DNA of 37,940 nt from Burkholderiaceae bacterium (GTDB lineage Bacteria > Pseudomonadota > Gammaproteobacteria > Burkholderiales > Burkholderiaceae_C): positions 1 to 37,940 of the forward strand of contig JANJVG010000033.1 in assembly GCA_024710165.1 (NCBI GenBank), read 5' to 3'. The position numbers and the translations under genes are program-made. Below the pieces are notes generated by a model that did not search any database, was not told the DNA's origin, and saw only the letters and a program-made list of their open reading frames with translations. This document shows, in pieces, positions 27,035 to 35,804 of the stretch (position 1 is the first letter of the stretch; each line of letters opens with the position of its first letter).

Positions 27035-27376
27035 TCAATAGCGCGGAACGCCGGAGTCAAACTCGCGTGCCCAGGCATCGATGCCGCCGACGATGTTGGC
27101 CACGCAGTTGTGGCCGTGGTGCTCCAGATAGGCCGCCACATGCTGGCTGCGCACACCGTGGTGGCACAGGCAGGCAATGGGCCGTCCGGGGTCGAGCTCG
27201 GCCAGACGCGCGGGCAGGCCTGCCATGGGAATGGCCAGCAGTTCGAAGCCCTGGTCCGTGAGGCGGGCCTGTGCCAGCTCCCATGGCTCACGAACGTCCA
27301 GCACCAGCGGCGTGCTACCGGGGGCCACCTGGGAAAACCAGGCGGTCAGGTCGGCAGGGCGAACCTGGACGATCAT
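27035..27376 (-). CDS. single-domain rhodanese-like protein
   Basis: The product has 113 residues: one rhodanese domain with the CH2A-like LVLDVREPWELAQA and the active-site loop CLCHHGVRSQ (catalytic Cys followed by H-H-G-V-R-S), then NIVGGIDAWAREFD. The Cys is intact, so sulfurtransferase activity (persulfide carrier) is likely, in the cytoplasm, as no signal is present. It lies 27 bases after the methyltransferase gene and 60 bases before tolC on the same strand. Its biological acceptor is unknown. Confidence 0.9.
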   Translation of the reverse strand: MIVQVRPADLTAWFSQVAPGSTPLVLDVREPWELAQARLTDQGFELLAIPMAGLPARLAELDPGRPIACLCHHGVRSQHVAAYLEHHGHNCVANIVGGIDAWAREFDSGVPRY

Positions 27377-27403
27377 GGCGATGGGTTCCCAGTCCTGCCG
27401 GCG

Positions 27404-28114
27404 TCAGAACCGGAAGCCCGAAGGCTCCCGGAATCCGACAAGGCGCGGCGCGTTCACGTCCCAGGGGTGGGTGAGTTCGAAGCGATCACCCCGCTTGCGC
27501 GCCACGGTCACGCGCATCTGGGGTTCCTGCCCGACGATGCCCACCAGCCGGCCACCGTCCTTGAGCTGGGCCAGCAGGTGCGAGGGCACTTCTCCCACCG
27601 AACCACTCAGCACAATCACGTCAAAAGGCCCTTCGGGCGGGGTGTCAAGGGCGCCATTGGCCTGTCGCACGGCCACATTGGTCACACCGGCACGCTCGAG
27701 GTTGTCGCGGGCCATCTGGGCCAGTTCGGGGTCGATTTCGAGGGATACCACCTGGCCGGCATGGCGGGCCAGCAAGGCGGCCATGTACCCCGAGCCGGCG
27801 CCAATCTCCAGCACGCAATCGTCTGGCTGGGCATTGGCCTCTTGCAACAAACGGGCTTCAAGCAGGGGTTTGAGCATGCACTGCCCAATGTGCTGGGCCT
27901 GTTCGGGGTTGCCGCGCAAGGGGATTTCCATGTCCACAAAGGCCAGGTTGCGGTAGGCCGCTGGCACGAAATCCTCACGGTGCACCTGTTCGAGCGTGTC
28001 CAGCACCTTGGGGTCTGCCACGTTCCAGGTCCGGATCTGCTGCTGGATCAGGTTGTAGCGGGCCTGCGCAATGGGGTCGCTGATGTCGGCAGTCGTGTTC
28101 AGGGGCATGTTCAT
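27404..28114 (-). CDS. PCMT-family (protein-L-isoaspartate methyltransferase-like) SAM enzyme
   Basis: The product has 236 residues. ARYNLIQQQIRTWNV and REDFVPAAYRNLAFVD are the PCMT-family N-terminal pattern. SAM motif I is CVLEIGAGSGYMAALLA, followed by VSLEIDPELAQMARDNL and FDVIVLSGSVGEVP. The canonical isoaspartate-site segment (GQGQTISQPYMVARM in E. coli Pcm) is replaced here by GQCMLKPLLEARLL, so a different substrate is possible. Such genes next to tolC and a rhodanese are common in betaproteobacteria (my recollection). It lies 45 bases downstream of the RND pump gene. I therefore leave out the pcm symbol. Confidence 0.8.
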   Translation of the reverse strand: MNMPLNTTADISDPIAQARYNLIQQQIRTWNVADPKVLDTLEQVHREDFVPAAYRNLAFVDMEIPLRGNPEQAQHIGQCMLKPLLEARLLQEANAQPDDCVLEIGAGSGYMAALLARHAGQVVSLEIDPELAQMARDNLERAGVTNVAVRQANGALDTPPEGPFDVIVLSGSVGEVPSHLLAQLKDGGRLVGIVGQEPQMRVTVARKRGDRFELTHPWDVNAPRLVGFREPSGFRF

Positions 28115-28159
28115 GGAAAAACTCCGGGTTATGGGGCGAGTCGGGACAAACCCTTGATT

Positions 28160-31100
28160 TTAAGACCGGGCCGGGCGTTTGCCGCCCAGAACGCGGCGCG
28201 CCCATTGCGCCAGATCGTCCATGTAGCAATAAACCACCGGCACCACCACCAGCGTCAGCAGCGACGAGGTGACGACCCCGCCAATCACCGCCTGGCCCAT
28301 GGGCGCGCGTTGCTCCGAGCCTTCGCTGAGGGCAAAGGCCAGCGGCACCATGCCGAAGATCATGGCCAGCGTGGTCATCAGAATGGGGCGCAACCGCACG
28401 CGCGCGGCCATCAGCAGGGCGTCGTGGCGCGACATGCCGGCCACGGGCTGGCCATCCTCGCCGGTGTGGTCTTCACGGGCGCGGATGGCAAAGTCGACCA
28501 GCAAAATGGCGTTCTTGGTCACCAGCCCCATGAGCATGATGACGCCGATGATGGAGAACATCGACAGCGACGAGCCGAACATCAGCAGCGCCAGCACCAC
28601 GCCGATGAGCGTGAGCGGCAACGCCGTCATCAGCGCCAGCGGCTGCACGAAGCTCTTGAACTGGCTGGCCAGGATCATGTAGATGAACACCACCGCCAGC
28701 ATCAGCGCCGAAATGGCGTAGCCAAAGGATTCCTGCATGTTCTTGGTCGAGCCGCCGAACTGGTAGCGGTAGCCGGGCGGGAAGGCCATGCCGTCGAGCA
28801 CCTTGCGGATGTCTGCCGACACCTCGCCCGCCGAGCGGTGGTGCACGTTGGCGTTCACGGCCACTTCGCGCGTGAGGTCGCGCCGGTTGATCTGGTTCGG
28901 GCCGGTGGCTTCGCGCACGCTGGCCACCTGGTTCAGGCGCACGATGCGGCTGGAGCCATCGGTGCCGGTCAGCGCGAAGGGCAGGCGTTCCAGGTCTTGC
29001 GGCGTGTTGCGCGCCTCGGGGGCGAGGCGCACGTTCACGTCGTAGGTCTGGTCGTCGGGGGCGCGCCAGTTACCCACGGTCTGGCCGGCGATCAGGGTGC
29101 GCAGCGAGGCGGCCATCTGCGCGACCGACAGGCCGAGGTCGGAGGCCGCATCGCGGCGCACGTCCACGGCGATGACCGGCTTGTCGGGCTTGACGCTCGA
29201 ATCGAGGTCCACCAGGCCCGGGATGTCGCGGATTTTTTCATGAACGGCGCGCGTCAGCCGTGCCAGCTCCTGCAGGTCGGGGCCCTGCAATGAGAATTCG
29301 ATCTGCTTTTGCCCGCCCACCGGGTCGAGCAGGCCCACGTGCGTGACCGTGATGCCCGGAATCTGCCGCAGACGCTCGCGCAGCACGCCCGACATCTCGT
29401 CCACGCTGCGCTGGCGGTCCTTGCGGTCCACCAGGCGCACATAGACGCTGGCGTAAATCTTGCCCTGCGTGCTGCCGGTGTTGATGGTCGACAGCGTGTA
29501 GCGCACCTCGGGCAGACTGCGCACCACGGCCTCGACCTGGCGGGTCTTGGACTCGGTGGCTTCAATGGATGCGCCCACGGGCACATAGAAGTTGATGGAA
29601 GTCTCAGAGAAATCGGCCTTGGGCACGAACTCGGTGCCCAGCAGCGGAACCATGACCACGCTGAGCACAAAAATGCCCGCCGCCATGGCCAGCGTGGCCA
29701 GCTTGTGCACCAGTGACCAGCGCAGAATGTGCTGGTACGTCTCGACCAGTGCGTCGGTGGCGTGGTCGAACCAGCCGGTCACACGGCCGATGGTCTTGTC
29801 ATAGAAAGTGACGGGTTTGAGCTTCTTCCCATGGGTGTGAATGCTCGGGTCTTCCCAAATGCTCGACAGCATGGGGTCGAGCGTGAAGCTGACAAACATC
29901 GAGATCAGCACCGCCGCCACGATGGTGATGCCGAACTCGTGGAAGAACTTGCCGATGATGCCGCCCATGAAACCAATGGGCAGGAACACCGCCACGATCG
30001 ACAGCGTGGTCGCCAGCACGGCCAGGCCGATCTCCTGCGTGCCGTCCATGGCCGCCTGGTAGCTGCCCTTGCCCATCTGCACATGGCGCACGATGTTCTC
30101 GCGCACCACGATGGCGTCGTCGATCAACAGGCCCACGCACAGGCTCAGCGCCATCAGCGTGATCATGTTGATGGTGAAGCCGAACATGTTCATGAACAGA
30201 AAGGTGCCGATCAGTGCAATCGGCAACGTGAGGCCCGTGATCACGGTGGAACGCCAGGAGTTCAGGAACAAAAAGACGATGAGCACGGTAAGAATGGCGC
30301 CCTCGATCAGCGTCTGGCGCACGTTGTCCACCGCCACCCGGATGGGGCGCGAGTTGTCGCCAATCGTCTCTAGCCGTACGCCCGGGGGCAGCTCCTTGCG
30401 CAGCGCCTGCACGGCGTCGTTGAGGCCATCGACCACCTCGATGGTGTTCTCGCCCTGGGCCTTCTGCACCGACATCAGCAGCGTGCGCTGGCCGTTGTAG
30501 AGCGCCAGGCTTTCTACCTCCTGCGGGCCGTCCTGCACGCGGGCGAGCTGGTCCACACGCACCGGCGCGCCTCCGCCGGCTTGACCGGTGGCTCCCTGGC
30601 CTTTGCGTGCCACGATGATCCTGCCGAAGTCCTCGGGCCGTTCCATGCGCGCGTCGATCTGCACCACGCGGTCCTGGTCGAGCGAGCGGATGGCGCCCAG
30701 CGGCAGGTCCTGGTTTTCGTTGCGCACGGCCTGCGCCACCTGCTCGGGCGTGATGCCGAAGGCTTCGAGCGCCTTGGGGTCGAGGTAGATGTTGATCTCG
30801 CGCCGTGTGGCGCCCACCAGCGTCACGGCGCCCACGCCGCGCACGTTTTCCAGGCGCTTTTTGAGCGTCTGGTCGGCCCAGGTGGTCAGCTCCACGGCGC
30901 TCTGGCGCGTGGCTTCGTCCCCATCAGGCAGCACCGCCAGCGACCACACCGGGCGGCTCGCCGGGTCAAAACGCAGCACGCGTGGCTCTTTGACCTCAGT
31001 GCGCAGCAGCGTGCGGATGGTGGCGACCTTCTCGCGCACGTCCTCGGCGGCCTTGCGCCCGTCGATGTGGAGCTGGAACTCGATGATGACGACCGCCGAA

Positions 31101-31360
31101 CCTTCATAGCTGCGCGAAGTCAGGGCATTGATGCCGGCGATGGAGTTGACGCCTTCCTCGATTTTCTTGGTGACTTCACTCTCGACGATCTCGGGAGAGG
31201 CGCCGGGGTAGTCGGCCGTGACCACGACCACCGGAAAGTCGATCTCGGGGAACTGGTCCACCTTCAGGCGCTGGTACGAAAAAATGCCCAGCACCACAAA
31301 GGCCAGCATGACCATGGTGGCGAACACCGGATTCTTCAGGCTGACCTTGGTAAACCACAT
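28160..31360 (-). CDS. RND efflux pump, inner membrane (HAE1/AcrB family)
   Basis: The product has 1066 residues, the usual RND size. The N-terminus [20 protein letters not shown] begins helix 1, and two large periplasmic loops follow helices 1 and 7. The proton-relay Asp pair is in [17 protein letters not shown] (helix 4) and the Lys in [14 protein letters not shown] (helix 10); [14 protein letters not shown] and [13 protein letters not shown] are typical periplasmic motifs. Proton-driven export of hydrophobic drugs, solvents or metabolites out of the cell is expected; the substrate is unknown, and MdtB/C-like pumps are the nearest I recognise. It follows the adaptor gene by 18 bases and belongs to the TetR-controlled run. 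Confidence 0.95.
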   Translation of the reverse strand: MWFTKVSLKNPVFATMVMLAFVVLGIFSYQRLKVDQFPEIDFPVVVVTADYPGASPEIVESEVTKKIEEGVNSIAGINALTSRSYEGSAVVIIEFQLHIDGRKAAEDVREKVATIRTLLRTEVKEPRVLRFDPASRPVWSLAVLPDGDEATRQSAVELTTWADQTLKKRLENVRGVGAVTLVGATRREINIYLDPKALEAFGITPEQVAQAVRNENQDLPLGAIRSLDQDRVVQIDARMERPEDFGRIIVARKGQGATGQAGGGAPVRVDQLARVQDGPQEVESLALYNGQRTLLMSVQKAQGENTIEVVDGLNDAVQALRKELPPGVRLETIGDNSRPIRVAVDNVRQTLIEGAILTVLIVFLFLNSWRSTVITGLTLPIALIGTFLFMNMFGFTINMITLMALSLCVGLLIDDAIVVRENIVRHVQMGKGSYQAAMDGTQEIGLAVLATTLSIVAVFLPIGFMGGIIGKFFHEFGITIVAAVLISMFVSFTLDPMLSSIWEDPSIHTHGKKLKPVTFYDKTIGRVTGWFDHATDALVETYQHILRWSLVHKLATLAMAAGIFVLSVVMVPLLGTEFVPKADFSETSINFYVPVGASIEATESKTRQVEAVVRSLPEVRYTLSTINTGSTQGKIYASVYVRLVDRKDRQRSVDEMSGVLRERLRQIPGITVTHVGLLDPVGGQKQIEFSLQGPDLQELARLTRAVHEKIRDIPGLVDLDSSVKPDKPVIAVDVRRDAASDLGLSVAQMAASLRTLIAGQTVGNWRAPDDQTYDVNVRLAPEARNTPQDLERLPFALTGTDGSSRIVRLNQVASVREATGPNQINRRDLTREVAVNANVHHRSAGEVSADIRKVLDGMAFPPGYRYQFGGSTKNMQESFGYAISALMLAVVFIYMILASQFKSFVQPLALMTALPLTLIGVVLALLMFGSSLSMFSIIGVIMLMGLVTKNAILLVDFAIRAREDHTGEDGQPVAGMSRHDALLMAARVRLRPILMTTLAMIFGMVPLAFALSEGSEQRAPMGQAVIGGVVTSSLLTLVVVPVVYCYMDDLAQWARRVLGGKRPARS

Positions 31361-31378
31361 GCTGCGAAGTCCTGGCGG

Positions 31379-32548
31379 TCAGTGTGGGGCGGCGGCCGTG
31401 CTGGCCGCCGGGGCGGGGCCACTGCCGGGCAGGCGCAGCGCCGTGCCTTCGGGCAGGGCGCCCACGCGCCCGGCCAGCACCAGTGCGCCTTCGGGCACAC
31501 CCTCGATGGCCACTACGGTCTGGCCGTCCACCTGCGCGCGCTGGCCGGTGCGCACGGCCCGGTGCACCACGCGGCCGTTGTCGGCCACCTGCACATAGGG
31601 TGCGGGCTTGTCGGTGCGCACGGCGTCCAGCGGCGCCGTCAGCAAGTCGGCCGTGCCCACGTCAAGCTCGCCCTGTACGAAAAGGCCCTGGCGCAGTGCG
31701 GGCCCGCCCGTGGGCGGCGTCACAGCCAGGTACACCGGCACCGTGCGGCTGCCCGCCTGCGCGCTGGGGCTGATGCGCACCACCGTGGACTGCAGCGGCT
31801 CGCTATGGCCTTCCAGGCTCAAACGGGCCTTCTGGCCCACGCGCACGGCCACCGAGTCGGCGGGGGCCAGCAGCGCTTCGAGCTCCAGGCGCGAGAGATC
31901 CACCACCTCCAGAATGCGCGCCTCGACGGCCACACGCTCGCCGTTCTGCACCAGGCGCTGGGCCACCAAGCCGGTGATCGGGCTGCGCAACACCGTGTCG
32001 GCCAGCGCCTTGCGCGCCACGTCGGCGGCCGCCAGGGCGGCCTGGTATGAGGCCTGGGCTGCATTGAGGTTGGCTTGCGAGGTGTCGAGCGCGGTGCGCG
32101 AGATGAAACCCTGATCCACCAGCGCGCGGTTGTTGTCCAACTGGCGCTGGCTGATCTGCGCCTGCGCCTTGGCGGCATCGGCCTGCTGTTGCGCCTGGCG
32201 CAGGCGGGCGTTGGAGTCGGTGGGGTCGATGCGCCCCACCTCCTGGCCGGCGCGCACGCTGTCGCCCTCACGCAGCTGCAGGCCCTGCAGTTCCCCGGCC
32301 ACGCGCGCCTTGATGGTGGCCGACTGCACCGCGCGCAACGAGCCCGACACCGGCACCGCCAGCACCAGGCTCTGGCGGCGCACGGGTGTGATCTCGCCGG
32401 GGGCGATCTCCATCACCACCGGTCCGGCCTGAACCGTGGTGGACAGTGCCTGCTGCTGTGCCTGGCGCGCAGCCATCGCTCGCCATGCCCCGGCCGCGAT
32501 CAGCACGATGACGACGGTCGCAGCCGTCCAGGGAATCCAGCGTTTCAT
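31379..32548 (-). CDS. RND efflux periplasmic adaptor (membrane fusion protein)
   Basis: The product has 389 residues. An N-terminal membrane anchor (WIPWTAATVVIVLIAAGAW, no lipobox Cys) is followed by the lipoyl half-motif VSGSLRAVQSATIKARVAGE...LQLREGDSVRAGQEVGRID. A coiled-coil hairpin follows (about 115-190, RLRQAQQQADAAKAQAQISQ to ADVARKALAD), then the second lipoyl half (LRSPITGLVAQRLVQNGERV) and a beta-barrel domain (LEALLAPADSVAVRVGQKA). It links the RND pump to the TolC duct. Its start lies four bases after the tetR stop, indicating one transcript. The C-terminal 20 residues are Ala/Pro-rich. Confidence 0.94.
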   Translation of the reverse strand: MKRWIPWTAATVVIVLIAAGAWRAMAARQAQQQALSTTVQAGPVVMEIAPGEITPVRRQSLVLAVPVSGSLRAVQSATIKARVAGELQGLQLREGDSVRAGQEVGRIDPTDSNARLRQAQQQADAAKAQAQISQRQLDNNRALVDQGFISRTALDTSQANLNAAQASYQAALAAADVARKALADTVLRSPITGLVAQRLVQNGERVAVEARILEVVDLSRLELEALLAPADSVAVRVGQKARLSLEGHSEPLQSTVVRISPSAQAGSRTVPVYLAVTPPTGGPALRQGLFVQGELDVGTADLLTAPLDAVRTDKPAPYVQVADNGRVVHRAVRTGQRAQVDGQTVVAIEGVPEGALVLAGRVGALPEGTALRLPGSGPAPAASTAAAPH

Positions 32549-32552
32549 GGGA

Positions 32553-33233
32553 TCAGACCGGTGGGGGTGTGGGGGAAGGGGATGGGCGTATCAGCAGGCC
32601 GTTCAGCAACTGATCTACCTGGCACTGAATATAGACCTCGGGATCGAAGTTCTGCGCATCGGGCACGCAGGCACCGATAGAGTGCTTCCAGAGCATCAGA
32701 AAAATCATCGGTGCCAGCACGGCGTAGACGGCGTAATCCATGTTCACGGTGCGGAACTCGCCACGCTCGATACCGCGCTGCAATACGCTGCGGATGAGTT
32801 GCTGGCCGGGTTCGATCACCTCGCGCTGGTAAAACTGCGTGAGCTCGGGGAAGTTGCCGGCCTCGCTGAGCATGAGCTTGGTCATGCCCGAGGCGCGGGT
32901 CGAGCCGATGCGCTCCCACCAGGTGGTGAAGCTGTAGCGCAGCATATCGGCCGTGCTGCCCTGAAACTGCGCCAGCTCCTGGCTCCATTCACCAAAGCGC
33001 CCCACGATGCTCTCGCGCACCACGGCCTTGAACAACTCTTCCTTGCTGGGAAAGTACAAGAACAGCGTGCCCTTGGACACGCCCGCGCGCGTTGCCACCT
33101 CGTCCACCTTGGTGGCGGCATAGCCCTTCTCGACAAAAAGGTCGAGCGCCGCTTCAAGCAATTCGCCGGGGCGCGCTTCCTTGCGGCGTTCGCGTCTGGA
33201 CGATGCGGGAGACAGGGGAGGGGAGGTGGGCAC
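32553..33233 (-). CDS. TetR/AcrR-family repressor of the efflux operon
   Basis: The product is 226 residues from a GTG start. The helix-turn-helix domain is LLEAALDLFVEKGYAATKVD, then EVATRAGVSKGTLFLYFPSK and EELFKAV; the C-terminal ligand domain ends in a Pro-rich tail. No ATG fits: the promoter at 33262-33290 lies downstream of the next upstream in-frame Met, so the GTG at 33233 (VPTSPPLSPASSRRERRKEA) is the likely start, with a leader of about 22 bases and no clear Shine-Dalgarno. It is the first gene of the efflux run and overlaps its own candidate operator in promoter space, which suggests autoregulation and derepression when an efflux substrate binds. Confidence 0.88.
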   Translation of the reverse strand: MPTSPPLSPASSRRERRKEARPGELLEAALDLFVEKGYAATKVDEVATRAGVSKGTLFLYFPSKEELFKAVVRESIVGRFGEWSQELAQFQGSTADMLRYSFTTWWERIGSTRASGMTKLMLSEAGNFPELTQFYQREVIEPGQQLIRSVLQRGIERGEFRTVNMDYAVYAVLAPMIFLMLWKHSIGACVPDAQNFDPEVYIQCQVDQLLNGLLIRPSPSPTPPPV

Positions 33234-33241
33234 GGGGCTTG

Positions 33242-33263
33242 TTACTGACTGACTGGTTAGTAA
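33242..33263. promoter_or_regulatory. TetR-type operator palindrome
   Basis: The arms TTACT-n-AC and GT-n-AGTAA (33242-33249 and 33256-33263) form a 22-base imperfect palindrome with core ACTGACTGACTGGT. It covers the expected transcription start of tetR and touches its -10. Overlapping ACTGACTG units are typical of AcrR-type operators. Confidence 0.7.
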
Positions 33264-33290
33264 TATAGCAAAGCCCCCTGGCAGGGTCAA
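33262..33290 (-). promoter_or_regulatory. sigma-70 promoter of the tetR-efflux operon
   Basis: Read on the minus strand: TTGACC (33290-33285), a 17-base spacer, then TATATT (33267-33262). Five of six bases at -35 and five of six at -10 match the consensus, with ideal spacing, about 30 bases before the tetR GTG. Confidence 0.75.
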
Positions 33291-33432
33291 TCGCCCCCCG
33301 AAAGCGGCACCAGGGCATCTGGCGTAATGGGTGCCGCAGGGCACCGCACAAGACCGGACCACGCTCCATGGAATCGACTTTGTGAAAAACTGACGAACCT
33401 GCACACAAGAGCACACCCCAAGGAACCACCCC

Positions 33433-33507
33433 ATGAACTTCTTGCAAGCACAGTCGCCCGCTCCGGCGTCTTCGGGACAGCGGGTGGCAGCGGAGCAGGT
33501 GCAATGA
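33433..33507 (+). CDS. 24-residue leader mini-ORF coupled to the FmdE-like gene
   Basis: The ATG at 33433 follows AAGGA with an eight-base spacer, one of the better ribosome sites in the window. The 24-codon frame (starts MNFLQAQSPAPASSGQRVAA) ends in a TGA that overlaps the next ATG (ATGA at 33504-33507). The peptide is Ala/Gln/Ser-rich with no hydrophobic segment. It is either a real small protein or a leader that couples translation of the next gene. It is not recognised. Confidence 0.5.
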   Translation: MNFLQAQSPAPASSGQRVAAEQVQ

Positions 33508-34148
33508 TCACGCGAGCAGTCCACTCGGGCATGCCCGCCTTCTTTGCGGATGCTCCCGCCATCACGGTGTGTGACCCGCTGGCCCGCTTTTTGGGCTCTG
33601 CGCAGGGCGGCATCATCGAATACCGCTTTGCAGATGCCGTGCGCCTGTCCGGGCATTCATGCCCCACGGTGGCCGGGGCCTGGCTGATGGTGCTGCACGG
33701 CCTGCGCGCCCTGTACGGCCGCGCGCTGCCGGTGCGTGGCGAGATCGAGGTGTTCATGCGCAACGCCCGTGACCGCGGCGTGACGGGCGTAATGGCCACT
33801 GTGGCGCAGCTGGTCACCGGCGCTGCGCCCGAAACCGGGTTTCAGGGCATCGGAGGGGCGCATCGCTTCTCGCGCCACCAGCTTCTGACCTTCGAAATCC
33901 CCATGGAAGGCGTGTTGGGACTGCGCCGCAAGGACACGGGCAAGGCTGTGCAGGTACGGCTGGACGCTTCGGTCGTGCCCTGGTCGGACGAACTCCAGAC
34001 CCTGATGCCCCGGGCCGTGGCAGGGCAGGTCAGCGACGCTGAACAGGAGCGCTTTGCGCACCTGTGGCAAGACCGTGTGCGCGACATGCTGACCGGGCAC
34101 GCCAACGACCCCGTCATGGTCCAGGTCAGCCCCTGGACCGGCCCCTGA
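33504..34148 (+). CDS. FmdE-like protein of unknown function
   Basis: The product has 214 residues. The segment ADAVRLSGHSCPTVAGAWLM, then VLHGLRALYG, resembles the FmdE domain (formylmethanofuran dehydrogenase subunit E-like), whose conserved H-x-C-P binds metal or heme in some members. RGEIEVFMRNARDRGVTGVM and FQGIGGAHRFSRHQLLTFEI are further conserved-looking blocks. A C-terminal helical region follows (QVSDAEQERFAHLWQDRVRD). No methanofuran pathway is evident in the window, so the family name says nothing on function. The start at 33504 has GGAG eleven bases and AGG six bases upstream, and overlaps the mini-ORF stop; an upstream ATG in the same frame (33327) lies in GC-rich non-coding-like sequence. 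msrA follows. Confidence 0.65.
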   Translation: MITRAVHSGMPAFFADAPAITVCDPLARFLGSAQGGIIEYRFADAVRLSGHSCPTVAGAWLMVLHGLRALYGRALPVRGEIEVFMRNARDRGVTGVMATVAQLVTGAAPETGFQGIGGAHRFSRHQLLTFEIPMEGVLGLRRKDTGKAVQVRLDASVVPWSDELQTLMPRAVAGQVSDAEQERFAHLWQDRVRDMLTGHANDPVMVQVSPWTGP

Positions 34149-34315
34149 CCCGGTTCAAGCCAGTACCCAAAAAGCACCGTATGCCCGTGTCGGATGTTCA
34201 AGCACACCGAGCCACAGCCACCGCTTTGCTGACTGAAACAGGCGGTCATGCCAGCCCGTCCGGGCTGTCCTCGCCGCAAACCCCACCCTCTGATTCCAGC
34301 GCAACCCACCACACC

Positions 34316-34882
34316 ATGGCCCAGAACAGCACGACCCCTTCGCCCCCGCTGTCCACCCTCACCCTTGGCGGCGGGTGTTTCTGGTGCACCCATGCCGTGT
34401 TCCAGGAGGTGCGTGGCATCACCAGCGTAGAGAGCGGCTATTGCAACGGGAAGGTGCTGCACCCCCGCTACGAGCAGGTTTGCACCGGCGCGACTGGCCA
34501 CGCCGAGGTGGTGCGGCTCCGGTTTGACCCTGCCGTCATCACCGTGCGCGAGCTGTTGGAGATCTTTTTTGCCACGCACGACCCCACCACGCTCAACCGT
34601 CAGGGCAATGATGTCGGAACGCAGTACCGCAGCGGCATCTATGTCGAAGACCCGGCACACGCACAGGTAGCGCACGACCTCATCCGGGAGATGTCGCAAG
34701 ACAAGCTGTTTGGCGCACCCATCACCACCGAAGTGCAGCACCTGCACAACTATTGGCCTGCCGAGGATTACCACCAGGACTACTACGCCAAAAACCCCTT
34801 GCAGGGATATTGCGCCTACGTGGTCGGCCCCAAGGTGGTCAAGTTCCGCAAAACTTTCACCCGCTTCCTGAAAGCCCATTGA
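34316..34882 (+). CDS. msrA: peptide methionine sulfoxide reductase MsrA
   Basis: The product has 188 residues from the ATG at 34316. The catalytic motif is LGGGCFWCTHAVFQEVRGI, then YEQVCTGATGHAEVVRLRFD, THDPTTLNRQGNDVGTQYRS, AEDYHQDYYAKNP and QGYC near the end, giving catalytic and resolving cysteines. MsrA reduces the S epimer of methionine sulfoxide in proteins with thioredoxin. The frame is open to an ATG at 34181 that would add 45 Ser/Thr/Pro-rich residues without family similarity; I prefer 34316, but neither start has a strong ribosome site. It lies 167 bases after the FmdE-like gene. Confidence 0.93.
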   Translation: MAQNSTTPSPPLSTLTLGGGCFWCTHAVFQEVRGITSVESGYCNGKVLHPRYEQVCTGATGHAEVVRLRFDPAVITVRELLEIFFATHDPTTLNRQGNDVGTQYRSGIYVEDPAHAQVAHDLIREMSQDKLFGAPITTEVQHLHNYWPAEDYHQDYYAKNPLQGYCAYVVGPKVVKFRKTFTRFLKAH

Positions 34883-34969
34883 CCCACAAGCTCCAGGGCG
34901 CCGCCTGCCCGGCATGGTCCGTGCGGTGTAGAAACCTGCATACTCTGCACCCTCGAAAGGAGCTGCTGC

Positions 34970-35221
34970 ATGAAGAGAACCCTGACCACCCTGGCCCTTG
35001 TGCCACTGTTGCTGGCCACCACGCTGACGCAGGCACAAAGCCATTCCGACAAAGAAACCAAGGCCGACATCGAACGCCACCGCGCCATGGCCGCCGCACA
35101 CGACGCCGCCGCCAAGTGCCTCGAATCCGGCAAAGGCTATGACGCCTGCATGAAGCAACTGCAGGCTGCCTGCAAAAACCTGGCCATTGGCAAATACTGC
35201 GGCATGAAGCACGCGCACTGA
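34970..35221 (+). CDS. small secreted four-cysteine protein
   Basis: The product has 83 residues: signal peptide MKRTLTTLALVPLLLATTLT...QA, then a 60-residue mature part, predicted helical, with Cys50, Cys60, Cys68 and Cys77 (C-X9-C and C-X8-C pairs) and several His (SHSDKE, ERHRAMAAAHD, terminal KHAH). The cysteine pairs could form two disulfides in a helical hairpin, or hold metal. The ribosome site is near perfect (AAGGAG eight bases upstream). The TGA stop overlaps the next ATG (TGATG), so it is coupled to the His-rich membrane protein. Function unknown; context suggests periplasmic metal handling. Confidence 0.75.
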   Translation: MKRTLTTLALVPLLLATTLTQAQSHSDKETKADIERHRAMAAAHDAAAKCLESGKGYDACMKQLQAACKNLAIGKYCGMKHAH

Positions 35222-35625
35222 TGCCCATGCGGCCCACCCGCGTTTACCGGTTGCCTTGGGCAACAGTGCTGTGGCTTGCCCTGGCCCTGGTGTGGGTGCC
35301 GTCGCTGGGGCGCATGCACCAGGTGGCGCACGCCCTGCCGCTGGCCGGGGTGCATGCCGGCCATGGGCACGATGAAGGGCACGCCCACGACAGCACAGCG
35401 CACGGCGCCAGCACCTTCCTGCCCCCCCTGCTGGCCCAGCACGCGCCGGTGGACTGCCTCTTGCTCGACCAGCTCGCGCTGGCCGACGCCGCCCTGGGCG
35501 CGCCCCAGGCCCTGCCGCCCACGCCGCCCGTCGCGCTGCCCGCGCCCTGGCAAGCCACGGGCACTGCGCCACGCCATGTGGCGCTGTTCCACGCCCGGGG
35601 GCCGCCCCTGCGGGCGCTGGGGTGA
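35221..35625 (+). CDS. His-rich membrane protein, DUF2946-like
   Basis: The product has 134 residues. One hydrophobic segment (YRLPWATVLWLALALVWVPS) is followed by a His-rich stretch (MHQVAHALPLAGVHAGHGHD, EGHAHDSTAHG), a Cys in PVDCLLLDQL and a Pro/Ala-rich tail ending with more His. Similar DUF2946-type proteins sit beside metal-transport receptors in betaproteobacteria. The His cluster probably binds Zn, Cu or Ni outside the inner membrane. Start codon at 35221 overlaps the previous stop; a second ATG is at 35227. No catalytic motif is seen. Confidence 0.65.
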   Translation: MPMRPTRVYRLPWATVLWLALALVWVPSLGRMHQVAHALPLAGVHAGHGHDEGHAHDSTAHGASTFLPPLLAQHAPVDCLLLDQLALADAALGAPQALPPTPPVALPAPWQATGTAPRHVALFHARGPPLRALG

Positions 35626-35650
35626 CGGGCTCCGGCCCGCCGCATCGCAT

Positions 35651-35720
35651 CAAATTACTCCTGAATTCATAGCTGCTAGCGCTTGATGAATAAGCGCTAG
35701 AGGCCAATTTCGCTTGAAAC
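35651..35720 (+). repeat. dispersed repeat copy A, intergenic, best palindrome
   Basis: This 70-base copy lies in the gap before the TonB receptor gene. Its centre is a perfect inverted repeat CTAGCGCTT / AAGCGCTAG (35676-35684 and 35692-35700) with a seven-base loop. Flanks read CTCCTGAATTCATAGCTG on the left and AGGCCAATTTCGCTTGAAAC on the right. I use it as the reference orientation. Confidence 0.85.
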
Positions 35721-35804
35721 CGTGGCATGGCCATGGCGTTCGCGCGCCCGCATCTGGCGGGCCGGCGCGGCGCCTGCCGTGCCGCATCCGCAGAACACCT
35801 TTCC

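Noticed and set aside
26591-29293. A 900-codon open frame on the plus strand opposite tolC, rhodanese, PCMT and the RND gene
   Set aside because: It is antisense to well-recognised proteins, is rich in His/Gln/Gly/Ala as expected for the complement of GC-rich codons, and has no domain I recognise.
33330-33345. GGTGCC-GCAG-GGCACC hairpin between tetR and the mini-ORF
   Set aside because: A six-base stem in GC-rich sequence without a U-tract is not enough to call a terminator or riboswitch.
34316-34882. GCFWC instead of GCFWG in MsrA as an unusual active site
   Set aside because: GCFWC is a common form of the MsrA motif, so nothing unusual is indicated.
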